Assembly: GCA_946807835.1 (NCBI GenBank)
Contig: OX327695.1
Location: forward strand, 25,712,501-25,776,500
Direction of reading: 5' to 3'
DNA length: 64,000 nt
Source of the DNA: Ailanthus altissimus
Taxonomy: Eukaryota > Streptophyta > Magnoliopsida > Sapindales > Simaroubaceae
The position numbers and the translations under genes are program-made. Numbering within the stretch: position 1 is the first letter of the stretch; each line of letters opens with the position of its first letter. The notes below the pieces were generated by a model. That model ran no database searches. It had not been told where the DNA came from and saw nothing but the letters and a program-made list of their open reading frames with translations. Below, in pieces: positions 24,601 to 34,901 of the stretch.

Positions 24601-25780
24601 GGCACGTAAGCACAAATCCCAACAATCGTTGGGTATGATCCGATGCTCATGAAGGCTGGTGTGCCTAGATATAGGATCTGTCAACTGATATAGTTGAGCC
24701 GTATATTCTGATACTTCGAGATTTTATTTTAAAAATTCTTTTGGCCAAAAGCATACGGCTCAGAAAAAGTTTTCGTAAGGTAAAACAATATCACAAAAGA
24801 TTTTATAAATATTGTTTGTCGAAATACAAATCTAAAAATAAGTTCATGGTCAAATGGATAGAGAATTGACTATTTAGATTTATATATCTGCTCTTTCAAG
24901 ATATAAGTGACAGAAAAATTATACAAATATGCCTAACCTCAACTTTTTATACACTATATTATATAGGTCGTGTTCTGTAGGTGGGCAGAGTACATAGACT
25001 TATGAAAATGTTCCATTTGATAAATGATTGTGAACTAAAAGAGTTTCACAATATAAAGTGTAATCATAAAGTACTAAGGTAGCGGTTGGTCATATGATAA
25101 CTAATTAGATTTGTGTAAATAATAACTATAAGATAATTATTATTTTTATTAAAAGGTTGTAGGGTCGAAGAGTTCAATTCAGAATATTTCTTTTAGAATA
25201 ACAAGATTTAATTTTACCAAGTGACAGGAACAACACATGTTGAATTCTAAGCGTTAGAACTCGACACGTGTCATGGCCAAGTAAAACATCCAGTTTAGTG
25301 CTTTATCTAGTGACATTGTATGTTGATTTTTTGCATACTTAATTGTTAAGCAATGCATGGTGCAAAGATAACACAAAAGGCATTAAGTTGGTGGCTTAAG
25401 AAAATAGTGACACATGTCCCACTAACTTGATCAAAAAGACGACACAAATGCATACTTAATGGTTAAAGAATTACATAGTGCAATGATAACACATAAAGCA
25501 CTTGAGAAGTGGCGACACTTATGCCATTAAGTTAGTCAACTTATGCATACTTAAGGATTTAGGTATAACTTGGCAAAAAAAAAAAATTAGAGACTTGAGA
25601 TAAAGGCTAGAGACTTATGACATCCTTTATGAAAAAAAATTCATTTATTAGAATGTTTAAGAGTTAAGTAAATATTGAACTAAAAATATGAGTTTGAGAA
25701 GGCTACCCTTCCAAAGTTAGACCCACCTCTACTAACTTGGAATTGTTCTCAAGAACACTTCATTGTGAGGTCGATTGGTT
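21609..25780 (-). repeat. Solo LTR F, reverse copy, split by solo LTR A
   Basis: Segments 21609-22154 and 24630 to about 25780 together resemble the 2-2.5-kb LTR family of this window in reverse orientation (for example the block near 21905-22150 matches the reverse complement of 24000-24130 in copy A). The first 20 or so bases are missing. The far end is diverged; 25780 is an estimate. Copy A sits inside it. Confidence 0.65.
22155..24624 (+). repeat. Solo LTR A, TSD ATCGT
   Basis: 2470 bp with ends TGTTGGG and CCCAACA, flanked by ATCGT at 22150-22154 and 24625-24629. There is no internal retrotransposon domain, primer site or second LTR, so this is a solo LTR left by LTR-LTR recombination, or an undescribed element with LTR-like ends. 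Overlapping ORFs on both strands near 23712-24136 are also found in copies B, C and D in damaged form and show no coding constraint. Confidence 0.85.
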
Positions 25781-27720
25781 AAAGAGTTCAACAACACAAC
25801 AATATATACAAACTAAAAAGCTACGTTTACTTAGTAGGTTTTCAATTATAATTTCTATATAATTGGTATACAATTGTTTGTATGACATACATGAGATTAG
25901 ATATGGATTGACTAAAGTGTATGGTAAGTTCTGAAAGTGCCATGCAAATTTTTTTATAAATGTTTCACTTCTGCAGTGTGGCATGGAAAGCTTCCCGCAC
26001 ATATTCCATTTTGATTTTGTTCATCTCATTTAAAGCTAACATAAATCCTCAAGTGATATTAAGGTCCCATCTTAGTGCTTTATGGAGATGCTATAAGAAT
26101 ATACATAACACAACCAAAGGTACGCAAATGGAAAATATCCGGTTGATGACAAAATACAGATTGTAGTGGAGAATATTAATGATATGTAGTGAGCCTAAAA
26201 TGAGTTAATACTGTAGCATGTAGAATAGCATGACCTTCTGCAGAAATTGGTAATTATATGCATCAATAAAGTAAGTACAATTACATGGAGTCCTTTAATT
26301 AAGAATTCTGCTAATCCATTTTATGTATGAACATGTAACACAAGATGTTCTACATTAATTTCTACTAATGTATAATAGTCATAAAAGTTTTAGATATAAA
26401 CTCACCTACATTATCTAAACGTATAGTTTTAATAAGGTAGTCTAGATATTGTGCTCTCAATTTAATGATTTATACTAATAATCTAGCGAGTGAAACATTT
26501 CATGTAGACAATACAAACATGTAACTACCATGCAGATGCATCTATCAAAACCATAAAATAATAAAAAATTCTACCTAGTGGATGAATTAGACCACACATA
26601 TCTCCTTGGATCATTTGTAAAAATGATAAAAATTTTAAACCAATCTTATAAAGGGATGGTCTGACTACGAGCTCTACTTATGAGCAAGTAGTACAAATAT
26701 TCTCATTAGGCAGCAGAACTTTAGGTCATTTAGTGGATGTCCGTGAGAATTTTTAATGATCTTACGAATCATCGTTGATTTTGGATGACCAAGACAGTCA
26801 TACCATAACATAAACATTTTTAGATAACTAAACTTTTAGTTCATCATTGCATAACTTTTAATTGAATATATGATTATATAATACAAACCAGATGGTAAAG
26901 CAAGAAGTTTTTCAAGTATATATTTCTTGTCTGAGACATTAGAAGTAATATAAAAATATTCTATATTATTCTTATTTAAAGTCTCAATGTTATATCCATT
27001 TTGGTGGATATCTTTAAAATAAACAGATTTCTTCTAGATCTAAATGTATATAAAGCTTTACTTATATATAACTTTGTTCCACTTACTAATAAGATGTGTT
27101 GCTTTTCCAGAGCTTTCAATCAAATTTGCAAAATTTGATATATATTTTTTCCTTCAATCGCTATTAGTTTTGAGAAATATTTATTATCTCAAAATATAGT
27201 ATGTATAATTGCACTATCAGCCAAACATGTATCTCCAACTTTTCTCTCCAAAGAAGACAATTCATCTCCAAAAGCAATTCTTTATATTAAATAAAGTTCA
27301 TGTTAGACATTAAGATAATACATTACAAAAGTTATATTTCTTTCTCAATATACAAAAATAAAAAATAAAAAAAAGACTTAACATAGAGATATTAATTAAG
27401 GCTTAATGATTAACGTTCCCTTCTTGATCTCTAAAGAAATCAGAGACATCTAAATTAGTAAGATATGCGGGATTTAAGTTATCATTAAGATTTATCTTAA
27501 CATTCTTTTCATTTTCCTTTATAGATGTCTCATAAAGTTCGACTAGATTTTTTAAGGTACGACATATATGTGATCAATGTTCTTTTGCATTACATTGATA
27601 ATAAGTATTTTCATATCTTTCTTTTAAATTTTTTTAGAGGATCTGCGGGTCCTCTACCATCAAATATTGAATTTTTAAACTCTCATGTAGATGATGACGA
27701 AGGAAAATTATAACTCTCGA
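25781..27720 (-). pseudogene. Copia-3 gag, protease and integrase remnant
   Basis: Reading right to left on the minus strand: a gag zinc-knuckle region (about 27620-27540), then DVSDFF-like sequence, protease with a damaged DSG (DSAIIHTIF near 27230-27200) followed by DNKYFSKLIAIEGKN, then YILEKLLALPSGLYY, GAG-pre-integrase/integrase N-terminus with CLGHPKSTMIRKIIKNSHGH (about 26800-26745), LINAS-type integrase core, NVEHLVLHVHT and NGLAE (about 26340-26270), and the integrase C-terminus with TKMGP (about 26070). Many frameshifts and stops. The extreme left part, 25781-25960, is uncertain. Confidence 0.75.
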
Positions 27721-27978
27721 CTTGCCTTGTAAAGACACGTGATTTTCTTTTTTTTTAATTGTCTTTTCTATACCATTGACTTGAATGTGCATCTTGGCAT
27801 TTAGTACCCATGATATATAATTTTTTTAAAGGCATCAAGTGTAGGAATTTATAAATTTTTCGAAAACATTTTCAAGAGCTTTTGGATATGGAAAAAAGGA
27901 ATTAAAATTAGTATGATAATATATAAATATTATTCAACAAATTTATAATGTAAAATATAAATTTCAAAAGTAATATTT

Positions 27979-28192
27979 AAGAGGCATGGCCTTCCATATA
28001 CATGAAATAATAATAATTAAGAGGTAGTGTCTTCCATGTATTGATAATAATGAAGAGGCATAACCTTTCATGTATTAATAGTAATGAAAAAGTATAGTTT
28101 TTTTTTTTATGTATTAATAATATTGATGAGATATAATCTTTCATATTTCAATAGTTATGAAGAGACACAACCTTCCATATAAATAAATAATT
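27979..28192. repeat. Minisatellite, about 34-bp unit
   Basis: Six tandem diverged copies of AAGAGGCATGGCCTTCCATG plus TATTAATAATAATG. Unit lengths are 34, 34, 34 and 38-40 bases. It lies between the gag remnant and the presumed 5' LTR of Copia-3, so it is probably part of that element's LTR or leader. Confidence 0.75.
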
Positions 28193-28800
28193 AAAATAAA
28201 AAACAAATTTAAAAACTTTAATATAGAACTTCAAGTTTTGGATTAATAAAATCAATTACTAGAATTTCAGGTTTTAACTTATTGATTTATTTTACAAGTT
28301 TCAGGTTACAGATATAATATTTAAAATTTAAAAGTATAGACATAATATTGAATATTATAAATATAAACATGAGATAATTGATACAAAATATTTATTCATA
28401 TTTTTTTATGTAAAAAATTTAAATAAATGATAACCACAAAGTATACTCATAAGAATTATATCATACAATAATAATAACACAATATAAATAAAATACATAA
28501 AATAAAATATATCACAAATTTAATATAAAAATTAAGAACTAAACTTACTAATAAATCATATTAATAATGTGTTATAAATAAATAATATAAAAAATAAAAT
28601 TAATGATAATTTAAGTATTAAAACACCTTTAAAAAATATCAAGATACTTTTAAAAAGCATTAAAAATATATATTTTATTATAGGTGGCGCGATTGCATAT
28701 ATGCAAGATGTGCTAGCAGGGGGTGGAATCCAACCCCCACCGCCTGCTGCCTCACAATATGTTAATATCATTTGTTTTACTTTTCTAGCATAAAATAAAT
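28193..28800 (-). repeat. Copia-3 5' LTR remnant and AT-rich flank
   Basis: 28590-28790 matches the 12180-12640 segment on the same strand and includes the GC-rich block with CCCCCACCGCC. The rest is AT-rich with no coding frame. The outer boundary is estimated. Confidence 0.5.
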
Positions 28801-28884
28801 CTTTATACCTTTTTTTCCTTGAAAAAAATTTGTGGGAGCTTATTTGAAGAACATTTTTCTCGGGTAAAACAATAAGGGCATAAG

Positions 28885-28885
28885 A

Positions 28886-28913
<28 letters not shown>
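28885..28913. repeat. (TA)n microsatellite
   Basis: Uninterrupted TA repeat of about 14 units. Confidence 0.95.
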
Positions 28914-28916
<3 letters not shown>

Positions 28917-29409
28917 CATAATAGAAATAGGAATTATGCATGTTGTTTTAAAGAGAGATTATCAATTTGTCTCTTTTTTAAATCACAATTTTTACCGAGC
29001 TCTCTCATTTATTTAAAACGTTTACAATACAAGTTTTATTATTAAAATAAGTGGTTGACCATTATTTTTTTTAAAAAAATATAGTGGTTGACCATTATTA
29101 AGTATTATAATTATATTTTACCCTTTATTATATTATGTTGCAATAATAAGATAATAGTACTCCAAAAATATATAAAACATAAAACTTTTAATTTTAAAAT
29201 AAATACAAAATAAGGCGTTTTCTTTCTTTCTTTTTTTATGCATTCACCTCTCTTCTTTATTTCTTTATTTTTTCTATCATTTTCTCTATTTTTTTCTTTC
29301 ATTCCTTCATAACGTTCGAATTGAAAAAAATTTAATTGTAGAAATTAACTTCAATAAATAAAAATTCACTCCTATAAATTAAAATGTATATCTATAAACT
29401 ATCACCATA
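28914..29409. other. Intergenic, no gene seen
   Basis: AT-rich. Includes a short direct repeat of TAGTGGTTGACCATTATT-like sequence near 29050-29100. No supported frame. Confidence 0.5.
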
Positions 29410-29990
29410 TTAATTAAGCCCACAATTTTACAAATCAAATCTAGAAGAAGAAGCAAACCTTAAATAAAATAAATGTAAAAATTGTTAGTCCTTATGCATT
29501 TTAAAAAATCTATTTCAAAATAGATTTTTTTCCCTAGTCATATAACAGGATTCCATAATAGCATCTTCTCCTGAAACAAAGTCATTTTCTCTTTCTTCCT
29601 TACAAAAAATTAAATCTGAGAAAAAATAGAAAAAAAAAGGCATGAAATTAACCATTATATATAAGACTCAAATTCAAATTACTTCAATAATTTAATTCCT
29701 CTTTTTCTCTTCCGTTCACACACACACTTGATTTGAGAAAAAATAGAAGAAAAGAAAAAAAAAAGCCATGAAATCAGCCACTATATACAAGATTCAAATT
29801 CAAATTACTTCAATAATTTATTTCTTCTTTTTTTCTTCCGTTCACACACACACACACAAGAAACATTTTAGAGAAAAAAACGATTTAGAAAGAGAAAGAA
29901 AAAGAATTTGCAAAACGCCTATGTAATTCCATTCCCTATATGATTTTTAAATATAGTACAGTGCTCAACATACTGATCTGCTCAAGAAGA
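29410..29990 (+). repeat. Copia-4 5' LTR with internal tandem duplication
   Basis: Matches the 3' LTR through TGTTAGTCCTTATGCATTTT, ACAGGATTCCA and the AAATCTGAGAAAAA block. A segment of about 120 bases is present twice in tandem here (29612-29728 and 29729-29860, both ending in TTCCGTTCACACACAC) but once in the 3' LTR. Confidence 0.7.
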
Positions 29991-30196
29991 AGAAGAAGAT
30001 GTAGGTTCAATAAAATCAAACCAATATAGATCTTTGGTCTTTTATCTTTCTAGTCTTATTTTTTTTACTGTCTATTGATATTCATTTTTAGATTTGAGTC
30101 TTAGGTTGGAGTGCAAATTTTCAACAAGAGTTTCAGAGTTGAAAGTTCAAAATATTAAAAGAAGACTCAAGGGTAAATTACTAAAAATTCAAAGAA

Positions 30197-30462
30197 TGAT
30201 AACCACTAAGTTTGAGATGAAAAAATTTAAGGAACAAGGAGATTTTAGTCTTTAGTAGAAGAAAATAAAAGCCTTAATGGTTCAACAATAGGTTACTAAA
30301 GACTTACTAGAGTCGAAAGAAAGAGAAAATTCAACAAGTGGTGAAAAGATGGTAAAGATGGATGAAATCGTATTCAACACAATCATCTTGCAGTTATCTA
30401 AAATGTACAAAGGTAAGTCAATGAAAAAACTACAATAAGTGGGCTTTGGAGTAAAAGTGCAA
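30197..30462 (+). pseudogene. Copia-4 gag N-terminus
   Basis: Starts at ATG 30197 with MITTKFEMKKFKEQGDFSL, KIKALMVQQ and EIVFNTIILQLS, the classic beginning of a copia UBN2 gag. Stops interrupt it. It breaks off near GLWSK and resumes at about 33594 with GKLESLYIFKSF, indicating an insertion at that point. Confidence 0.75.
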
Positions 30463-31059
30463 TTATTCAATTCTCTCCTATGGCATATAAGAAACCTTCT
30501 GTTAGGGGAACAATCAAACTAGATCTAATTAATTTTTTTAGGTTTAATCCAGTTCGATTTTTTTAGTTTTTAGCTCAATTAGGCTTTCATAGATTAAAAA
30601 TGTGGGTTTTAATCTTTTTTTTTTGGGTGCTAGGCCAATTTGGGCCCAATTTGTTTTTCATTTTCAAAAAATTTCTAGGGCCATTTTAGGCTTGTTACAT
30701 ATTTATATAATTACTAATTTACTATTTACTTAATTTAAGCTAAAGTTAGACTTTTAAATTATTAATAATATCCTAACAAATTTATTAATAAAACATGTCT
30801 AATTCATTATGTTAGTTAATTTCAAATTAAAAGATAAAGAAAATGAAAAGGGAAAATGTTGGAGACTTACTGTTAAAGGAGATTATTGCAAAAAAATGAA
30901 AGGGAAAGAGAAGCAAGATGTGGAAATTGCCACTGCTAGAAAGAAGAGGCCTTGAGCTTTGCTTTTCGTTTGGTTTTAAGAAGATTAAAGGGAAAGAAGT
31001 TGCAATGGCATAAGAGAGCAACAATGACTAGTCCAGCAACGATAACATTGGCAAGATGA

Positions 31060-31063
<4 letters not shown>

Positions 31064-31096
<33 letters not shown>
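31064..31096. repeat. (AG)n microsatellite
   Basis: Perfect AG dinucleotide run of about 16 units. Confidence 0.95.
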
Positions 31097-31097
<1 letters not shown>

Positions 31098-31158
31098 GAC
31101 TTGTGGAGTAAGAGATGAGGGGGAGATTGAGTGAGAGAGTAGAGACAAGTGAACTAAG

Positions 31159-33273
31159 TGTTAACGTGTTTTATGGTGTATGCATGTGATTATGTACATG
31201 TTGAAAAAACTAAATACATGTATCATATACACGATTTCGCAGCAGAATTAAGCATATGATCAACATATACACATGTAACTTATATCATTAATAACATAAG
31301 ATGACAAAAAATATACCCTTGAAGAACTTCGGTGAAAATTTCAATTTTGGATTCTTCTTAGCTCTAACTTTGAGCTCACCTTGAAGTGCACTATTGTTCA
31401 ATTCTAGTTTACAACAATCGGGTGGGATTGTGAAATTAGAATAACAGCAACTAAATTTTTAGCAACAATGTTTTATTTCTTGAAAGAAAAATAAGAAGAA
31501 AGTATTTTTCTTTCTCTTTAATTGTTTTCACAACCCTTTGTTAAAAGAAAAACTCTCCAAAATCAAATACTCTCTACAATCCTCTCACCTTGCACATTTT
31601 TTGCTTAATTATTTTTAATCAATTATTCAATTCAATTTTTAGGTGTGTTAAGCACTTCACAATTGCTCTCAAAATTGATTAAGTGGCCAAAAAACTAAAA
31701 ACTAAGATTTGGTAGCTATTATACCTAATTAGGTATATGTTTCCCACCTAAACCATAATAATAAATAACTAAATAAATATTATTATTTATTTAAATAATA
31801 TTTATTCAGTTATTCAAAAAATTATTTGAATCATTAATATATTTTTTTTACCTTATTCGATTTTTCTAACATGGTTAATGGATGACTTCATGATGAAACA
31901 GTTCATGAAATAAAATTATATCACTTGTTAACATCTAATTAGTTAACAACTCTTGTCAACTAATTAAGTGATGTACTTAACGTTTAAGACTAGATAAGTG
32001 CACAATCCGAGAAACCCTTAAATATATTTTTGGTTTGCTGAAATTTCTAGGATGGAACTATTCAATCCATAATGCTATCACCGTGCATAATGAGTACACT
32101 TCATATTATGATACTCTCTCGGTCCACGCTCGAATTGTCATATGGAACTCCTCTGTACGCCAGTAAATGATTTCTCACACACATATTACGGATATTACAA
32201 AGCGACATATTAGACTATACAAGTTGAGGTTATAACATATTCATATAATCCCTTCATCATTCATATATGGGTAGAGCGAAGATATAGATCAATACTATCA
32301 AATCTCTATATGCCCGACTAAAAACTTATATCTAGAATTGTATTTCAAAAAATAATATTCTTAAACACTTTTGTGATATTATTTATCCCTAAGATTAAAC
32401 TCTTTTCTCAAAAATTACTATATGGCCATAAGACTTTCTGAAATATAATTTTAAAGCATTATGATATATTACTCACCCAAATGAGCTGATAGATCCCATA
32501 TCTATGCATACCAGACTCCATTAGCATCAGACTATACCCGGCGACACTCAGCAATCAAACCATGAAAGGTTTCTGACATGTGTGAAATCAAAGTATGGTG
32601 GATCACTCACAAGCTCACAGTGGCACTCAGGTTAAAGGACCACGAATACTACTCAACTCAAAAGACCCTCCATTAACGACTTTATAGGATGTCTATTGGA
32701 GGTTTTTGTGAGTTTGTTTAGTATTCAGTCTTTACTGAATACCTGTATCTATATATGAGCTTCCACTAAACTCATGGTCTGCTAAGACTAATCATCTGAA
32801 CTATTCAGATATAGACATACATCAATCTATATATTTATTAAGGTATTCACTGACAGACCAGTATCAGTGAAGATAGATCATGAACATAATATTTGAAAAC
32901 ATATTTGCATAATGACATTTTCTAGCATTATTTACAACTCTTTATAACTACGTCATTACTAATAGATTCAGGTCTTTGTCCCATTTCAGACAAAACTTTA
33001 ACTCTTTAGATATCACTGACTCTTATAACCTAATAACTTTTATCAATATCAACTATATGCATTTATAACTTTCAGTGTTACTAATTCTTAGAACTGATCT
33101 AAACTTATTTAGACCAGATCTGAATTTTTTCAGATCATACAATCTCTAAAACGTTACAAGCATCTTACCATATGTAAAATATAATTAACAATTTAATAAA
33201 ATGATAATACTAATATAAATATTAAACAAATATTCATACATAAAATGATGGCACATAAGCACAAATTCTAACA
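31159..33273 (+). repeat. Solo LTR B, TSD CTAAG
   Basis: 2115 bp, starts TGTTAACG and ends TTCTAACA, flanked by CTAAG at 31154-31158 and 33274-33278. It matches copy A along its length (for example CTCACCTTGAAGT, the CACAACGAG-like block, ACCATGAAAGGTTTCTGACATG and GCACATAAGCACAAAT near the end). No internal domain. Confidence 0.88.
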
Positions 33274-33593
33274 CTAAGAGGGTTAATTTTCCTATTAGGG
33301 TTTCTTAGTTTTATAAGTTTTTTAAAAATTTATAAATGAATTACTAGGTCCAAGCGAGCTCATACTAAGAATTCAATTTGTTCAATAATGTATTGCCATA
33401 TGGCTGTTTTTATTTTTTTTGTTAATTTATTTTAAAAAATCAAAATTTTGTTTTGATTCTGGTTTTTAATGAAATCGGCTACAATCAACTAGACCATCTA
33501 GTGCTCACACTAACAATAATCGAATGATTTTTTTCATGATAGAAACTGAACTGGTCGGTTCAGTTTTAGATTTTAATTTTTGCTACCCACCCT

Positions 33594-34896
33594 TACTTTA
33601 GGGTAAGCTTGAAAGTCTGTATATTTTTAAATCATTTATAGTAAGATTCTTCTGAAAGAAATATTATTTGGCTTTCAAATGGATCTCTCTAAAGATTTAG
33701 AAAAGAATCTTGATAAATTCAAGAGAATCTGTGTAAATTTAGCAAATACTAGTGAAACAATTAGTGATGAGAATCAAGCTATTATTCTTTTAAATTCATT
33801 ATCGAGTTCTTACAGGAAAGTAAAATCATCCATTGAATATGGCAGAGAAAGTTTTACCCTAAAAAATTGCTTGACTGCACTAAGACTAAGGAAACAAAAA
33901 ATTAAAACTGAGAAGAAACATAATGGGGAAAAAGAGAAAATGAAGTACACATCAAAATCTAGGTATAAATTAAAGACTGGTGCAAGAAATTGTTATTTCT
34001 ATAAAAATGAGGGGCACTTAAAGAGAAATTAAAGAAAAAAAGGATTCAGATCATGCAGATGCAGTAGTAGCACAGATGGGTATGACAGTTCAAATATTCT
34101 CACAGTTTCAATGGAGAAAAGTGCTAGATTCCAAGTGTACTTACCATATAAGTCCTAACAATGACTGGTTTGATGCGTATATTATGCATGATAATTCATG
34201 CAAAGTGATTGTGATATATACAATTCTTATAGAGTTGCATGATAGAACAATAAGGATCCTGAAAAATGTGAGACATATTTTTGGATTGAAAATGAATCTG
34301 ATATCTTAGGGGTCCTAGATGAATCATGATACACTTGTAAAATTAAAAATGAACAGCAGAGGATAAGTTGGGGTTCTATGCTTATGATGAAGGGTACTAA
34401 ACAAGCTGGTCTATATATTTTTATAAGGAAGCATGTCATTGAATATATTGTTATTGCTGCTCATGCAAAATAAAATGAGACTAAGTTATGGCATAACAGA
34501 TTAGGCCATATAGGGAAACTAGACTTACTACAACTAGGAAAACAATGTCTCGTTAGAAATACAGGGCTGGTTGGGCTAGAATTCTATTAATATTGTATAT
34601 TAGGAAAATAGCACAGGCTTAGTTTCAGCACCATCAATTATAAGATAGATGAAGTTTTAGAATACATTTATGCTGACTTGTGAAGGCCAACAAATATTGA
34701 CATATTCTATGATATTTCAATACGATAATCGTGACATAGTCACACCCCTCTAATTTGTATTGAAAAATATAACAACACATGGTGGTAATAAGTATTTTCT
34801 ATCATTGGTTGATTATTACTCAATGAATGGTCACATAAAAGTAAATAAGTCAAGAAGAACTCAGAGTAAAGTGGAAATATCTCACTTTAAGGTGGA
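33594..34896 (+). pseudogene. Copia-4 gag C-terminus, protease and integrase start
   Basis: Gag residues MDLSKDLEKNLDKFKRI, LSSSYRKVKSSIEYGRESF (33679-34032), zinc knuckle with one Cys changed to Phe (CYFYKNEGHLKRN), protease region VLDSKCTYHISPNNDWF (34118-34170; the usual DSG is DSK), VRHIFGLKMNLIS, then integrase HNRLGHIGKLDLLQL (34490-34535) and GGNKYFLSLVDYYS (34781-34822). It stops at the GTTAT target site of solo LTR C. Confidence 0.85.
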
Positions 34897-34901
34897 GTTA
34901 T

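Larger units (their letters stand above)
12180..28800 (-). mobile_element. Copia-3: minus-strand copia with nested insertions
   Basis: Pol pieces of one copia family lie on the minus strand in correct order from right to left: gag zinc region, protease, GAG-pre-integrase and integrase (25781-27720), integrase-RT linker (20918-21607), then RT and RNase H (12830-14514). Related LTR-like ends lie at about 12180-12640 and 28590-28790. Intervening DNA is a pol-less gypsy element (14515-20912) and a solo LTR that contains another solo LTR (about 21609-25780). The pieces at 21480-21607 and 26010-26100 overlap by roughly 100 bases of homologous integrase C-terminal sequence, so two elements of one family, or a local duplication, remain possible. 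Confidence 0.72.
30463..33593. mobile_element. Possible non-autonomous hAT-like insertion carrying solo LTR B
   Basis: The gag of Copia-4 is split here. Sequence bordering the gap repeats in diverged form (CTTTGGAG left, CTTTAGGG right), compatible with an 8-bp target duplication. The right end reads on the minus strand TAAGGGTGGGTAGCAAAAAT followed by CTGAACCG, typical wording of plant hAT-derived small elements. The left end matches only weakly, so the call is tentative. No transposase lies inside; solo LTR B (31159-33273) does. Confidence 0.3.

Noticed and set aside
30936..31148. 70-codon Ser/Leu-rich ORF (SLSLSLSL)
   Set aside because: Produced by the AG microsatellite on the opposite strand.
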